A program made the position numbers and the translations under genes. The notes beneath the pieces are model-generated. The model saw only the letters and a list, made by a program, of their open reading frames with translations, did no database searches and was not told the DNA's origin. DNA of 64,000 nt from JAGWRA01 sp963711505 (GTDB taxonomy: Bacteria; Acidobacteriota; Vicinamibacteria; Vicinamibacterales; CAVVIG01): the NCBI GenBank assembly GCA_963711505.1, contig CAVQEJ010000001.1, forward strand, positions 930,001 through 994,000. Reading direction: 5' to 3'. This document shows, piece by piece, positions 9,633 to 16,855 of this stretch (position 1 is its first letter; each line of letters opens with the position of its first letter).

Positions 9633-10649
9633 TCACTTCGACGTCGACGGCGCATAGTAGCCCAGCTTCGTGCGGACCAGCGCGTCCGGACGCGACACCC
9701 GCACCACGATGCGCCGCCACGTGCCGTCGCGGCGCTGGTTCGTGGAGATGTAGCCGAGCCGGTACTGGCTCGACAGTTCCTTCGCGATCTGGCCGTAGAC
9801 CGTCGTCAGGTCGTTCAGGTGCGAGGGAAAGAACGCCCGGCCGCCCGTCTGCTCCGCCAGCTGGCGCAGCACGTAGTCGGCCTCCTGGAACCCCCGCCGG
9901 CCCGCCAGCGCATCGTCGGTGCGCAGGCCGATGGCGTAGATGGCGGTCTCGGATCGCTTGGCGAGATCCAGCACCTCGTCGAAGCTGACGAGGCTCGACG
10001 TGTCCTCGCCGTCCGACAGCAGGATGATCGCCTGCCGGCGCACTTCGTCGGGGTGCGACTCCACGACCTTCTTCAGCTCGCTCAACGCGATGTAGATGGC
10101 GTTGTACAGGGAGGTGGACCCGCCGGCCGAGGTCTTCAGGATCGCCTGCGCCAGCTTCTGCTGGTCCGACGTGAACGGCTGCAGGACCTGCACCCGGCTG
10201 TCGAAATCGACGACCTCGGCGAGATCCTGCGGCCGCAGCTCCTTCGCGAAGCCGATCGCCGCCTGCTGGACCGTGCCGAGCTTCTCCTCCATGCTGGCGC
10301 TCGTGTCGAGCAGCAGCGTCAGCGCCACCGGCAGGTGGCTCGCGTCGAAGAAGGTCAGGGCCTGATGGATGCCGTCCTCGTAGACGTTGAAGTCGTCGCG
10401 CTTCAGATCGGTGATGTAGTGGCCCTGCTGGTCGCTCACCGTCACGTTCAGCGACACCACTTCCACGCCCGCACGGAACGCCGGTGTCTGGCTGGGGATC
10501 TGCGGCGAGGGTTGCGGCGGCGGCGCCTGCGCCGCCACCCCGGGCGCGGCAGCGCCTGGCAGCACGATCGCCGCAGCCACCAGCAGCGCAAGCGCAGCCA
10601 GTGCGGGCGCTGGTCGCGGCCAGCGCGGTCGCCGGAATCGTCCGATCAA
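9633..10649 (-). CDS. Secreted von Willebrand factor A protein (Acidobacterial VWFA-related family), intact MIDAS
   Basis: 338 residues. An N-terminal signal or anchor segment (residues 14-40) is followed by a proline-rich stretch. Then comes the family's first beta module (VVSLNVTVSDQQGHYITDLK and DDFNVYEDGIHQ) and a VWA domain with the metal-site motif LLLDTSASMEEKL, a conserved Thr/Ser region at GGSTSLYNAIY and the strand LLSDGEDTSS. It ends with the family signature SSQYRLGYISTNQRRDG...VRVSR. This is the architecture of TIGR03436. Function is unknown; the intact DxSxS suggests metal-dependent protein or ligand binding in the periplasm or at the surface. It overlaps the preceding gene by four bases (ATGA). 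Confidence 0.85.
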   Translation of the reverse strand: MIGRFRRPRWPRPAPALAALALLVAAAIVLPGAAAPGVAAQAPPPQPSPQIPSQTPAFRAGVEVVSLNVTVSDQQGHYITDLKRDDFNVYEDGIHQALTFFDASHLPVALTLLLDTSASMEEKLGTVQQAAIGFAKELRPQDLAEVVDFDSRVQVLQPFTSDQQKLAQAILKTSAGGSTSLYNAIYIALSELKKVVESHPDEVRRQAIILLSDGEDTSSLVSFDEVLDLAKRSETAIYAIGLRTDDALAGRRGFQEADYVLRQLAEQTGGRAFFPSHLNDLTTVYGQIAKELSSQYRLGYISTNQRRDGTWRRIVVRVSRPDALVRTKLGYYAPSTSK

Positions 10650-11542
10650 GGCCGCCTCGACGTGCGCAGTGGCGTCCCGCGCGCGGTCAGTCCGGGGCGA
10701 TCGACCGACACCGAGAACCGCGTCGGCGGGATGATCGTCTCCGGATGCGCGTAGGTGACCCGGTACTGATGCGTCAGGTCGTCGGCGATCTGGCCAAGCG
10801 TCTTCGACAGGGCCATGCTCGTCAGGATCTGGTCGAAGCGTCCGCCCGTGGCCTTCGTGCCCCGGTCGAACAGCAGCGCTCGCTCGCGGGCCGGCGTGTT
10901 CATCATGTTCGTGGCCGGCGGGCCCATGGCCAGGAGGTCCAGCGTCGCCCCTGCCTGCTGCACGTCCTTGATCACGGTGGATGCCTGGGCGTTGCTGAAC
11001 TCCGTGCCTTCGGTCGTGATCGCGAGAATCACCGCGCGCGACGGCGGCCGCTTCTCGAGGCCGCGCGCCGTTTCGATGATGGCGTCCATCAGGTAGGCGC
11101 CGCTGTCGGGCGCCGCGTAGAGGTGCTGCGACCCCTGTTCCAGCCGCTCGGGGTCCGTCGTGTAGTCGACCACGATGGAGGGACGATCGCCGAAGCTGAT
11201 CAGCGCGACCGGGTTCGAGCCCGAGGCCATCTGCCGCGCGAACTCGGCGACCGCCGGCCGGATGTCCTGCATGTAGGGGGCCGCCGCCTGGCTGGTGTCG
11301 ACCAGAATGGCGATCTCGATCGGATCGGTCGCCGGCACCACCCGCAGCACCTCACGCGGCACCTCGTCCTCGTAGACCTTGAAGTCGCGGGCCGACAGGC
11401 CGGTGACCGCCGCTCCCGCCTTGTCGAGGACGCTGACGAACATCACGCGGTCGACATCCTGGGCCCGGAGCACGGGACCGACCAGGGCGGCGACCGCCGC
11501 GAGGATCGCGACGACGATTGGCGTCTTGGATGTGAGTCGCAT
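10646..11542 (-). CDS. Secreted VWA protein (Acidobacterial VWFA-related family), altered MIDAS; first gene of haem operon
   Basis: 298 residues with a signal peptide (residues 1-27, ending LRAQ). It has the family N-terminal module MFVSVLDKAGAAVTGLSARD then FKVYEDEVPREVL, and a VWA domain whose metal site reads ILVDTSQAAAPYM, where the last Ser of DxSxS is replaced by Ala. The tail LTHQYRVTYAHPETIIPPTR matches the usual 'QY-x-(L/V)-x-Y' ending. It is the promoter-proximal gene of the operon leading into ccsA and the haem genes, overlapping the next VWA gene by four bases. The paired VWA genes may form a heteromer; that is inference. Confidence 0.82.
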   Translation of the reverse strand: MRLTSKTPIVVAILAAVAALVGPVLRAQDVDRVMFVSVLDKAGAAVTGLSARDFKVYEDEVPREVLRVVPATDPIEIAILVDTSQAAAPYMQDIRPAVAEFARQMASGSNPVALISFGDRPSIVVDYTTDPERLEQGSQHLYAAPDSGAYLMDAIIETARGLEKRPPSRAVILAITTEGTEFSNAQASTVIKDVQQAGATLDLLAMGPPATNMMNTPARERALLFDRGTKATGGRFDQILTSMALSKTLGQIADDLTHQYRVTYAHPETIIPPTRFSVSVDRPGLTARGTPLRTSRRP

Positions 11543-11609
11543 GGGAAACCATCCTCGGATGCGAGTCGCCTGGCAGGGCAGCCGACGCTGGGAACGTCGA
11601 GTTGAGGTC

Positions 11610-11639
11610 AGTATAGGTCTCCCGTTTCCGGGGCGTCAA
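11610..11639 (-). promoter_or_regulatory. Strong sigma70-like promoter for the VWA-ccsA-hem operon
   Basis: Read on the minus strand: TTGACG (11639-11634), 18 bases, TATACT (11615-11610). Both hexamers match the consensus at five of six positions. It lies about 70 bases upstream of the first VWA start codon. No other comparably good promoter was seen in the operon's small gaps, so the haem genes are probably transcribed from here. Confidence 0.6.
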
Positions 11640-11755
11640 GCCGTCTGTTTCCCGAAAATCTTTGTGGGTCTGTAGGTTGCAGACATCGGCCTGCCGGGCC
11701 GACGCACGCGACCAGGCGCGCGGAGCCCCGGGTCAGCGCGGCCTGCGACCCGCCT

Positions 11756-11785
11756 TTGAAATGAAGGGCTGACCGCACCTAAGAT
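11756..11785 (+). promoter_or_regulatory. Sigma70-like promoter for the ATP synthase membrane-sector operon
   Basis: TTGAAA (11756-11761), 18 bases, TAAGAT (11780-11785), about 70 bases before the atpZ start. The -35 matches at five and the -10 at four of six positions. Confidence 0.5.
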
Positions 11786-11856
11786 GAGGAGATCGGACGG
11801 GAGCCTGCCGGGCCGTCCGGGTCGGTTCGTCACTGACCCGGCGATGGCCGGGGGCG

Positions 11857-12126
11857 ATGGCGGGGAGCTGGCGGAAGCAGCAGGCGGAGACCTACCGGGC
11901 GCTCGGGACGGTCGGCGCGGTCGGCATGGGCTTCGTGCTGGCCATCGTCTTCGGCTTCTGGATCGGGCATGTGCTCGACGGGTGGCTGGGCACGTCGCCC
12001 TGGCTGACGTTGCTGTTCTTCTTCTTCGGCCTGGCGGCCGGCGTCGTCAACGTCTACCGGACCATGGCTCAGGCGGAGAGGCAGATGCGGGGCCCGAAGC
12101 CGCCGGCAGACTCATCAGGTGACTGA
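11857..12126 (+). CDS. atpZ: AtpZ/AtpI-family small membrane subunit of F-type ATP synthase
   Basis: 89 residues with two transmembrane helices: about 20-41 (GAVGMGFVLAIVFGFWIGHV) and about 48-68 (PWLTLLFFFFGLAAGVVNVY). The motif 'G-x-x-x-(D/G)-x-W-x-x-T-x-P-W-x-T' with the ending VYRTMAQAERQ is that of the AtpZ-type Mg2+/Ca2+ or assembly subunit encoded at the start of many atp operons. Start ATG at 11857; an alternative start at 11844 would need a longer, less hydrophobic N-terminus. It overlaps atpI by eight bases. Confidence 0.8.
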   Translation: MAGSWRKQQAETYRALGTVGAVGMGFVLAIVFGFWIGHVLDGWLGTSPWLTLLFFFFGLAAGVVNVYRTMAQAERQMRGPKPPADSSGD

Positions 12127-12584
12127 ACGCCTGAAGCCAGGCACCGAATCGATGCCGAGTGCAGAACCGAGCGCCGAGCGCCGAGCGCCGAGCGTCGAGA
12201 CAACGCTGCCCCCCGATCCCTTCCTGCGGCGCCTCGAGCGGGAGGCCGTGCTGGCCTGCCTGGCGATGGCCGGCATCGGGCTCATCGTGGCCCAGTCGCG
12301 GCTGATGGCCGCGGCGAGTGTGCTGGCGGGCGGGGCGCTGATCGGGCTGGCGTACCGGTCGGTGAAGGGGGCGACCGATGCGGCGCTGCGGGGGGCGTCT
12401 GGGGGGCTCTGGCGGCTGGTGAAGTTTTTCACAAGATACGTTATACTGGCCGTCGCCGCCTACGTGGCGGTGGTGCGTCTTCGCCTGCACGTCGCGGGTG
12501 TGCTGGCAGGCGCCTCGTCGTTTGTACCTGGCGGTTTTCATCGAAGCCGGCCGCACCGTCTGGGCCGGACGGCGCTCCGGCTGA
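12119..12584 (+). CDS. atpI: ATP synthase subunit I (AtpI-like), frame-broken near the end
   Basis: Membrane protein expected to help assemble the c-ring. The GTG start at 12119 overlaps atpZ. A hydrophilic leader (including a word repeat GAGCGCC at 12168-12192, encoding ERRAPSVE) is followed by helices at AVLACLAMAGIGLIVAQSRL, MAAASVLAGGALIGLAYRSV, and FFTRYVILAVAAYVAVVRLR. The intended end is YLAVFIEAGRTVWAGRRSG and TGA at 12582-12584, one frame off from the frame of the first part. The break is near 12520. The unshifted frame would continue to 12676 into the repeat element and makes no sense as protein. Confidence 0.75.
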
Positions 12585-12630
12585 GCCTGTCGTCAAGGCC
12601 GCGCACGGGCAGCGCCCCAGTCGCACGGAA

Positions 12631-12708
12631 CGGCGGGCCCGCGACGAACGGCGGAGCCTCTGGCGCGAGCGAGTGAAGTGAGCCGGGGTTTGGGGCAGAG
12701 CCCCATCT
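12631..12708 (+). repeat. Dispersed hairpin element, family 1, copy a (before atpB)
   Basis: Shares the core GCGAGCGAGTGAAGTGAGCC, a GGGCCCGCG block upstream and the terminal hairpin TGGGGC-AGA-GCCCCA with the copy at 45190-45280. The terminal hairpin ends only six bases before the atpB ATG (12714), so it sits where a ribosome binding site would normally be. Confidence 0.8.
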
Positions 12709-12713
12709 GAATT

Positions 12714-13499
12714 ATGGAAAAGCTGCACCATCCTCTCTGGATTGTCGAGCTGGTCAACGCCCTCTTCGGCCCGCTGGTGGCCGCGGCGCTGCGCCCGCTG
12801 GGACGGAGCTTTCCGCCCGGCACGCCGGTGATTCCGGACTACATGGTGATGGCGACGCTGGTGCTGCTGGCGCTGACGACGGTCGGCCTGATCGTTCGCA
12901 GCCGGCTGAGCGTCGAGAACCCGAGCCGGTTCCAGATCCTGTGCGAAGACGGCGTCCTGGCGCTCGAGTCGCTGATGGGCGACTACATCGGGCCGAAGGC
13001 GAAACGGTACCTGCCGATCGGCGCGTCGATCTTCCTGTTCATCCTCATCGGCAACCTGATGGGCCTGGTGCCCGGGCTCATGTCGCCGACCGAGAACATC
13101 AACGTGCCGCTCGGCTGCGCGATCACCGTGTGGGTCTACTACCACATCGAAGGGGTCCGCGTGCAGGGGCTGTGGCACTACCTCAAGCACTTCGCCGCGC
13201 CGCCGGGAGCGCCGCTGTTCACCGCGCCGCTGATGTTCCCGATCGAGATCATCAGCCACTGCTCGCGGGTCATGTCGCTGTCGCTCCGGTTGTTCGGCAA
13301 CATCTTCGGCGAGGAGCTGGTCATCGCGATCCTGTTCAGCATCATCCCGTTCCTCGTGCCGATCCCGATGATGTTCATGGGGATCATCACGGGGACGCTG
13401 CAGGCGTTCATCTTCCTGCTGCTGACGGCCATCTACCTCGGGGGCGCGGTGGCCACCGAGCACGATACCGACAGTGAACACCTCGCCGGCGCGATGTGA
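12714..13499 (+). CDS. atpB: ATP synthase F0 subunit a
   Basis: 261 residues, an ion-channel half of the F0 motor. Hydrophobic segments include YMVMATLVLLALTTVGLIV, ASIFLFILIGNLMGLVPGLM, and two C-terminal helices. The essential stator arginine is about residue 192 in MSLSLRLFGNIFGEEL. The N-terminal block PTENINVPLGCAITVWVYYH and the C-terminal FIFLLLTAIYLGGAVATEH fit subunit a. No clear Shine-Dalgarno is seen: the dispersed hairpin element occupies the leader. Next gene is atpE, 76 bases downstream; subunits b, delta, alpha, gamma, beta and epsilon are not in the window. Confidence 0.95.
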   Translation: MEKLHHPLWIVELVNALFGPLVAAALRPLGRSFPPGTPVIPDYMVMATLVLLALTTVGLIVRSRLSVENPSRFQILCEDGVLALESLMGDYIGPKAKRYLPIGASIFLFILIGNLMGLVPGLMSPTENINVPLGCAITVWVYYHIEGVRVQGLWHYLKHFAAPPGAPLFTAPLMFPIEIISHCSRVMSLSLRLFGNIFGEELVIAILFSIIPFLVPIPMMFMGIITGTLQAFIFLLLTAIYLGGAVATEHDTDSEHLAGAM

Positions 13500-13575
13500 G
13501 CGAGCCCGTCGCACGACGTTTCGTCACCCTGTCCACACTGTCCCGTTGAATCGCACTTTCTAGGAGGCTTTGGTT

Positions 13576-13929
13576 GTGAGCAAACGGTCCTTCCTGCTAA
13601 CCATGTTCGTCTTCATCGCTCTGGGCGCCGCGATGCCGCTGCACGCGCAGGAGGCGGCCGGGGCGGCCGGCGCGGCCGCGGGCCACGCCGAGCTGATCAA
13701 GTGGTCCATCATCGCAGCCGGCTTCCCGCTGGGGCTGGCGGCGGCCTTCGGCGCCATCGGCCAGGGCATGAGCATCAGCGGCGCCGTGCAGAGCATCGCG
13801 CGGAATCCGAGCGCGGCCGGTGAGATCCGCGGCAACCTGATCCTCGGCCTCGTGCTGATCGAGTCGCTGGTCATCTACGTCCTGCTGATCTCGCTGATTC
13901 TGTTCTTCGTCAAGCCGTTCGGCGCCTAG
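13576..13929 (+). CDS. atpE: ATP synthase F0 subunit c with cleavable signal peptide and Na+-type ligand set
   Basis: Proteolipid of the rotor ring. GTG start at 13576, chosen because TAGGAGG (13561-13567) lies eight bases upstream; a TTG at 13570 would be too close. Residues 1-24 look like a signal peptide (ending PLHAQ), which many subunits c lack. Helix 1 contains AAAFGAIGQGMSISGAVQSI and helix 2 contains LGLVLIESLVIYVLLISLI. The ion-carrying glutamate is residue 96, with Ser 97 next to it, Tyr 101 one turn on and Gln 63 in helix 1. This is the Q...ES...Y set known from Na+-binding c-rings. The operon ends here. Confidence 0.93.
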   Translation: MSKRSFLLTMFVFIALGAAMPLHAQEAAGAAGAAAGHAELIKWSIIAAGFPLGLAAAFGAIGQGMSISGAVQSIARNPSAAGEIRGNLILGLVLIESLVIYVLLISLILFFVKPFGA

Positions 13930-14247
13930 CGCGCACTCGACGGGACAGGCGGTCAACGTGAGCCGGGGTCCGCCCCGGACCCGGGCTCGCTTCACTCGCT
14001 CGCCCTTCGCGGCTCGCCCGTTCCGCTCGCGCCCTCGACGATGCTCGGGGCGTCTCGAGTCCTGTCGGACGTCGGTCGTCGCGGTGCGCCCAGCCTCCGG
14101 TCCCGTGTCATTCGGTCCAGCGCAGCGGCGCCGTGGCCAGCGCACGGTCCCGGTCCGCCGCCTCCCGCCGCGCTTCCGTCGCTCCGTCGACTGCGCTAGA
14201 CTGTGGCATCCCATGACAACTGCAGGGCTTGCAGGGAGGCACGTGTC
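13930..14247. other. Intergenic region after atpE; holds family-1 element copy b (13961-14032, inverted)
   Basis: 318 bases without a gene. 13961-14032 is the reverse-oriented family-1 element (CTTCACTCGCTCG core, GGGTCCG-CCC-CGGACCC hairpin), which could also end transcription of the atp operon. The rest (14040-14190) is GC-rich and featureless. A TAGACT at 14197-14202 could be a -10 for the cytochrome gene, but its -35 is poor. Confidence 0.65.
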
Positions 14248-16583
14248 ATGCGTCGCGTGAGCTGGCCATCGTGGATCGTGCTGGCCGCGACCGTGGCATT
14301 CGCGGGCTGGCTGCTGACGGTCGCGCCGATGGCGCAGGCGGTCGACGCGGCTCCCGCCGGGCAGGCGTCCGCGGCGCCGCCCGCGGCCGCTTCCGCCGCG
14401 TCCTGTCCATCCCGGCGGCCGACGAGTCGCAGCCGGGGTATGTCGGTTCGCAGGCGTGCTCGCTCTGCCACACGCCCGAGTACAACCAGTGGCACCGGTC
14501 GCTGCACGTGCAGATGACCAAGCCGATTGCCGACGCCCACGTCGAGGGGGACTTCGGTCCCGGCGCGCACCTCGACGCCTACGGCCGTTCCTACCGGATG
14601 TCGAAGTCCGGCGGCCACTACTACGTCTCCGTCTCGCTCAACGGCGGCCGCCCGACGAAGTACCAGGTCGACTACACGCTGGGCGCACGCCGGTTCCAGG
14701 GCTACCTGTCGAAGCTGCCCGACGGCCGCATCTACGTCCTGCCGGTCTTCTGGCACCGGCTCACGCAGCGGTGGCTCGACTGGAGCGAGATCACGCCGAT
14801 CCCGAAGCACTACACCGAGGACATCCGCCAGATCTGGAACGTGAACTGCGTGAACTGCCACGCCGTGAACATCGCGCCGAACTACGACGTGGCGACCCGC
14901 ACCTTCAAGACGACCTGGACCGAGATGGGCATCGGCTGCGAGGCCTGCCATGGCCCGGGCGGCGCGCACGTGGCGCTGATGAAGCAGTGGGACGCGAACC
15001 CTTCGCTGAAGCCGGCCTACGTGCAGACCGCGAAGGGGGCCGGCCTCGACAAGATCCTGCAGATCTTCGATCCGGGCAAGGGGACGCCGCGGCAGGTGCT
15101 CGACACCTGCGGCTACTGTCACGGCAACAAGACGAACTACTTCATCGGCTTCAAGCCGGGCCAGCTGATGGAGGACTACGCGGTGCCGTTCCTGATCAGC
15201 CAGCCGATCCCGGCGAACGACTCGCAGGGCGAGTTCTGGCCCGACGGCCGGCCGAGCCGCTTCAATCGGCCGCAGGCCGTGCTCGACAGCCAGTGCTTCC
15301 TCAAGGGCGGCGCCACCTGCACGACCTGCCACGTGGCGCACGGCTCGCGCTGGGACCACTCGCTGAAGGTGAACATCGACGTGCCGGGCAAGCCGGGCGA
15401 GCATTCACGGGAGAGCGACCAGCTCTGCACGCAATGCCACAAGACGTTCACGACGCCGAACCCGTCGGGCGGCGCGGCGATCACGCACCGGTTCACCGAC
15501 GCCAGCCTGAGCGCCCATACGCACCATCCGGCCGACTCGCAGGGCAGCCGCTGCATCAACTGCCACATGGCCGACGTGAACTGGCGCCTGCTGACGCGCC
15601 GGCTCGATCACACGTTCCTGCCGCCGGTGCCCGAGATGACGAGCAGCTTCGGCGAGCCGAACGCCTGCACGACCTGCCACGACGACAAGACGCCCGAGTG
15701 GGCGGCCTCGACGATGGATGCCTGGTTCCAGAACCGGGCCTGGCGTCAGGCCCAGGTGAAGGTGGCTGAGGTGATGTACCGGGCCGGATCCGGGGATCGC
15801 ACCGTGCTTCCGCAGGTGGCCCGCCTGTCGGTCGACCGTTCGCAGCCGCCCATCATCCGGGCCAGCGCGGCGACGTTCGCGGGGCGCATCATCTGGGCGC
15901 TCCGCTCGGGCGGCGGCGGGCTCGCCCCGCCGCCGGGAACCCGCGGCGGTCCGGCGCAGACGTCGTTCGGCGGGGCCCGGGCGGCGACACCGGAGCCGGG
16001 GCCGGCGCCGGCCGCCGCCGGCGGGCCGGCCGTCGGGCCGCAGGCGGTGCCGCAGTGGGTCGTCAATTCGCTGATCGGAGCCGCGGCCGATCCCGAGCCG
16101 ATCGTGCGTATCGCGGCGGTGCAGGCCCTGGGCCTGTGCGGCGATCCGCGCGCGGCAATGCCGCTCATCGCTCATCTCGACGACCCGGCCCGTGTCGTCC
16201 GGGTCAACGTCGCCCAGGCCCTGCTGCGCCTGGGCGTCGTGAAGCTCAGCGGCACCCCGGGCCAGCAACTGGCCCGGGCGCAGGACGAGTACGCCGACAG
16301 CCTCTCGACCTTCCGTGACGTCGCCGAGGACCACACTTCCCTCGGCTGGCTGCGCGCCGAGCGCGGCGAGACGACGGCCGCGGTCCACCAGCTGGACACG
16401 GCGCTCGCGCTGGATCCCACCGACGGACGCCCCCACCTCTACCTCGGCGTCATTGCCGCCCGTGCCGGTCGCTACGACGAGGCGATCAAGCAATGGGAAC
16501 GTGCGAAGACGCTCGATAAACAAAATCCCAACATCGACCGATTAATCTCAGAGGCTCGGAAACGACTGGGTGGCAAGCAGTAA
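14248..16583 (+). CDS. Periplasmic octahaem c-type cytochrome fused to HEAT-like and TPR repeats
   Basis: ATG at 14248 with GGGAGG about eight bases upstream. Signal peptide about residues 1-31 (SWPSWIVLAATVAFAGWLL), then an Ala/Pro linker. A frame break near 14400 separates this from the mature part. Eight CxxCH haem sites are visible in order: CSLCH, CVNCH, CEACH, CGYCH, CTTCH, CTQCH, CINCH, CTTCH. After a Gly/Pro-rich linker come HEAT-like repeats (DPEPIVRIAAVQALGLCGDP, DDPARVVRVNVAQALLRLG) and a final TPR pair (GRPHLYLGVIAARAGRYDEA). Electron-transfer role in the periplasm is inferred from the haem count; the repeats suggest docking to a partner. Related 'doubled CxxCH' cytochromes occur in nitrite/tetrathionate reductase relatives, but no substrate can be assigned. 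Confidence 0.88.
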
Positions 16584-16855
16584 CGGGCCACGTAGCTCAG
16601 TCGCGTAAAATTCCGTGCAAGTCTGTTACGTGATCCATGGTATTGAATTCAATCGATCTACAAACTTGAATTTGTAGAGGTTCCAAATCGATACAGAACT
16701 TGCAAGTCGCTTCAAATCAGTCGTTTAGTTCTAGAGGCAACCTGCCACGCAGTTTGCATAGAGTAAGCGACCTTGGCGCTTTGTCGGCCCACCAGGGCGG
16801 AGCCCCGGAGTCCGGCAGAGCTCGTAAGCGAACGTGGGAGGATGAGGAAAAACTT
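16584..16855 (+). other. A+T-rich leader region before the TonB receptor gene
   Basis: 272 bases of clearly lower GC than the neighbours. It holds the 12-base palindrome and 8-bp hairpin listed separately, and two copies of GTAAGCGA (near 16762 and 16825) flanking a GC-rich block (GGGCGGAGCCCCGGAGTCCGG) that could fold. No known riboswitch or tRNA was recognised. Confidence 0.5.
16642..16678. promoter_or_regulatory. Candidate operator: palindrome ATTGAATTCAAT followed by hairpin TCTACAAA/TTTGTAGA
   Basis: 16642-16653 is a perfect 12-base palindrome. Three bases on, 16657-16664 and 16671-16678 form a perfect 8-bp inverted repeat around CTTGAA. Both lie about 190 bases before the TonB receptor start in an A+T-rich island. 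They could be regulator sites or an RNA hairpin; no regulator is encoded next to them. Confidence 0.4.

Larger units (their letters stand above)
11543..11856. other. Divergent intergenic region between the VWA/haem operon and the ATP synthase operon
   Basis: 314 bases with no gene. It contains two back-to-back promoter candidates (11610-11639 minus, 11756-11785 plus) and a GC-rich inverted motif around 11805-11830 (CTGCCGGGCCGTCCGGG). I see no riboswitch that I can name. Confidence 0.6.

Noticed and set aside
16588..16640. tRNA-like start (GGGCCACGTAGCTCAGTCGCG) downstream of the octahaem cytochrome
   Set aside because: Only a D-arm-like stretch is present; no anticodon or T-arm stem can be drawn and there is no CCA end.
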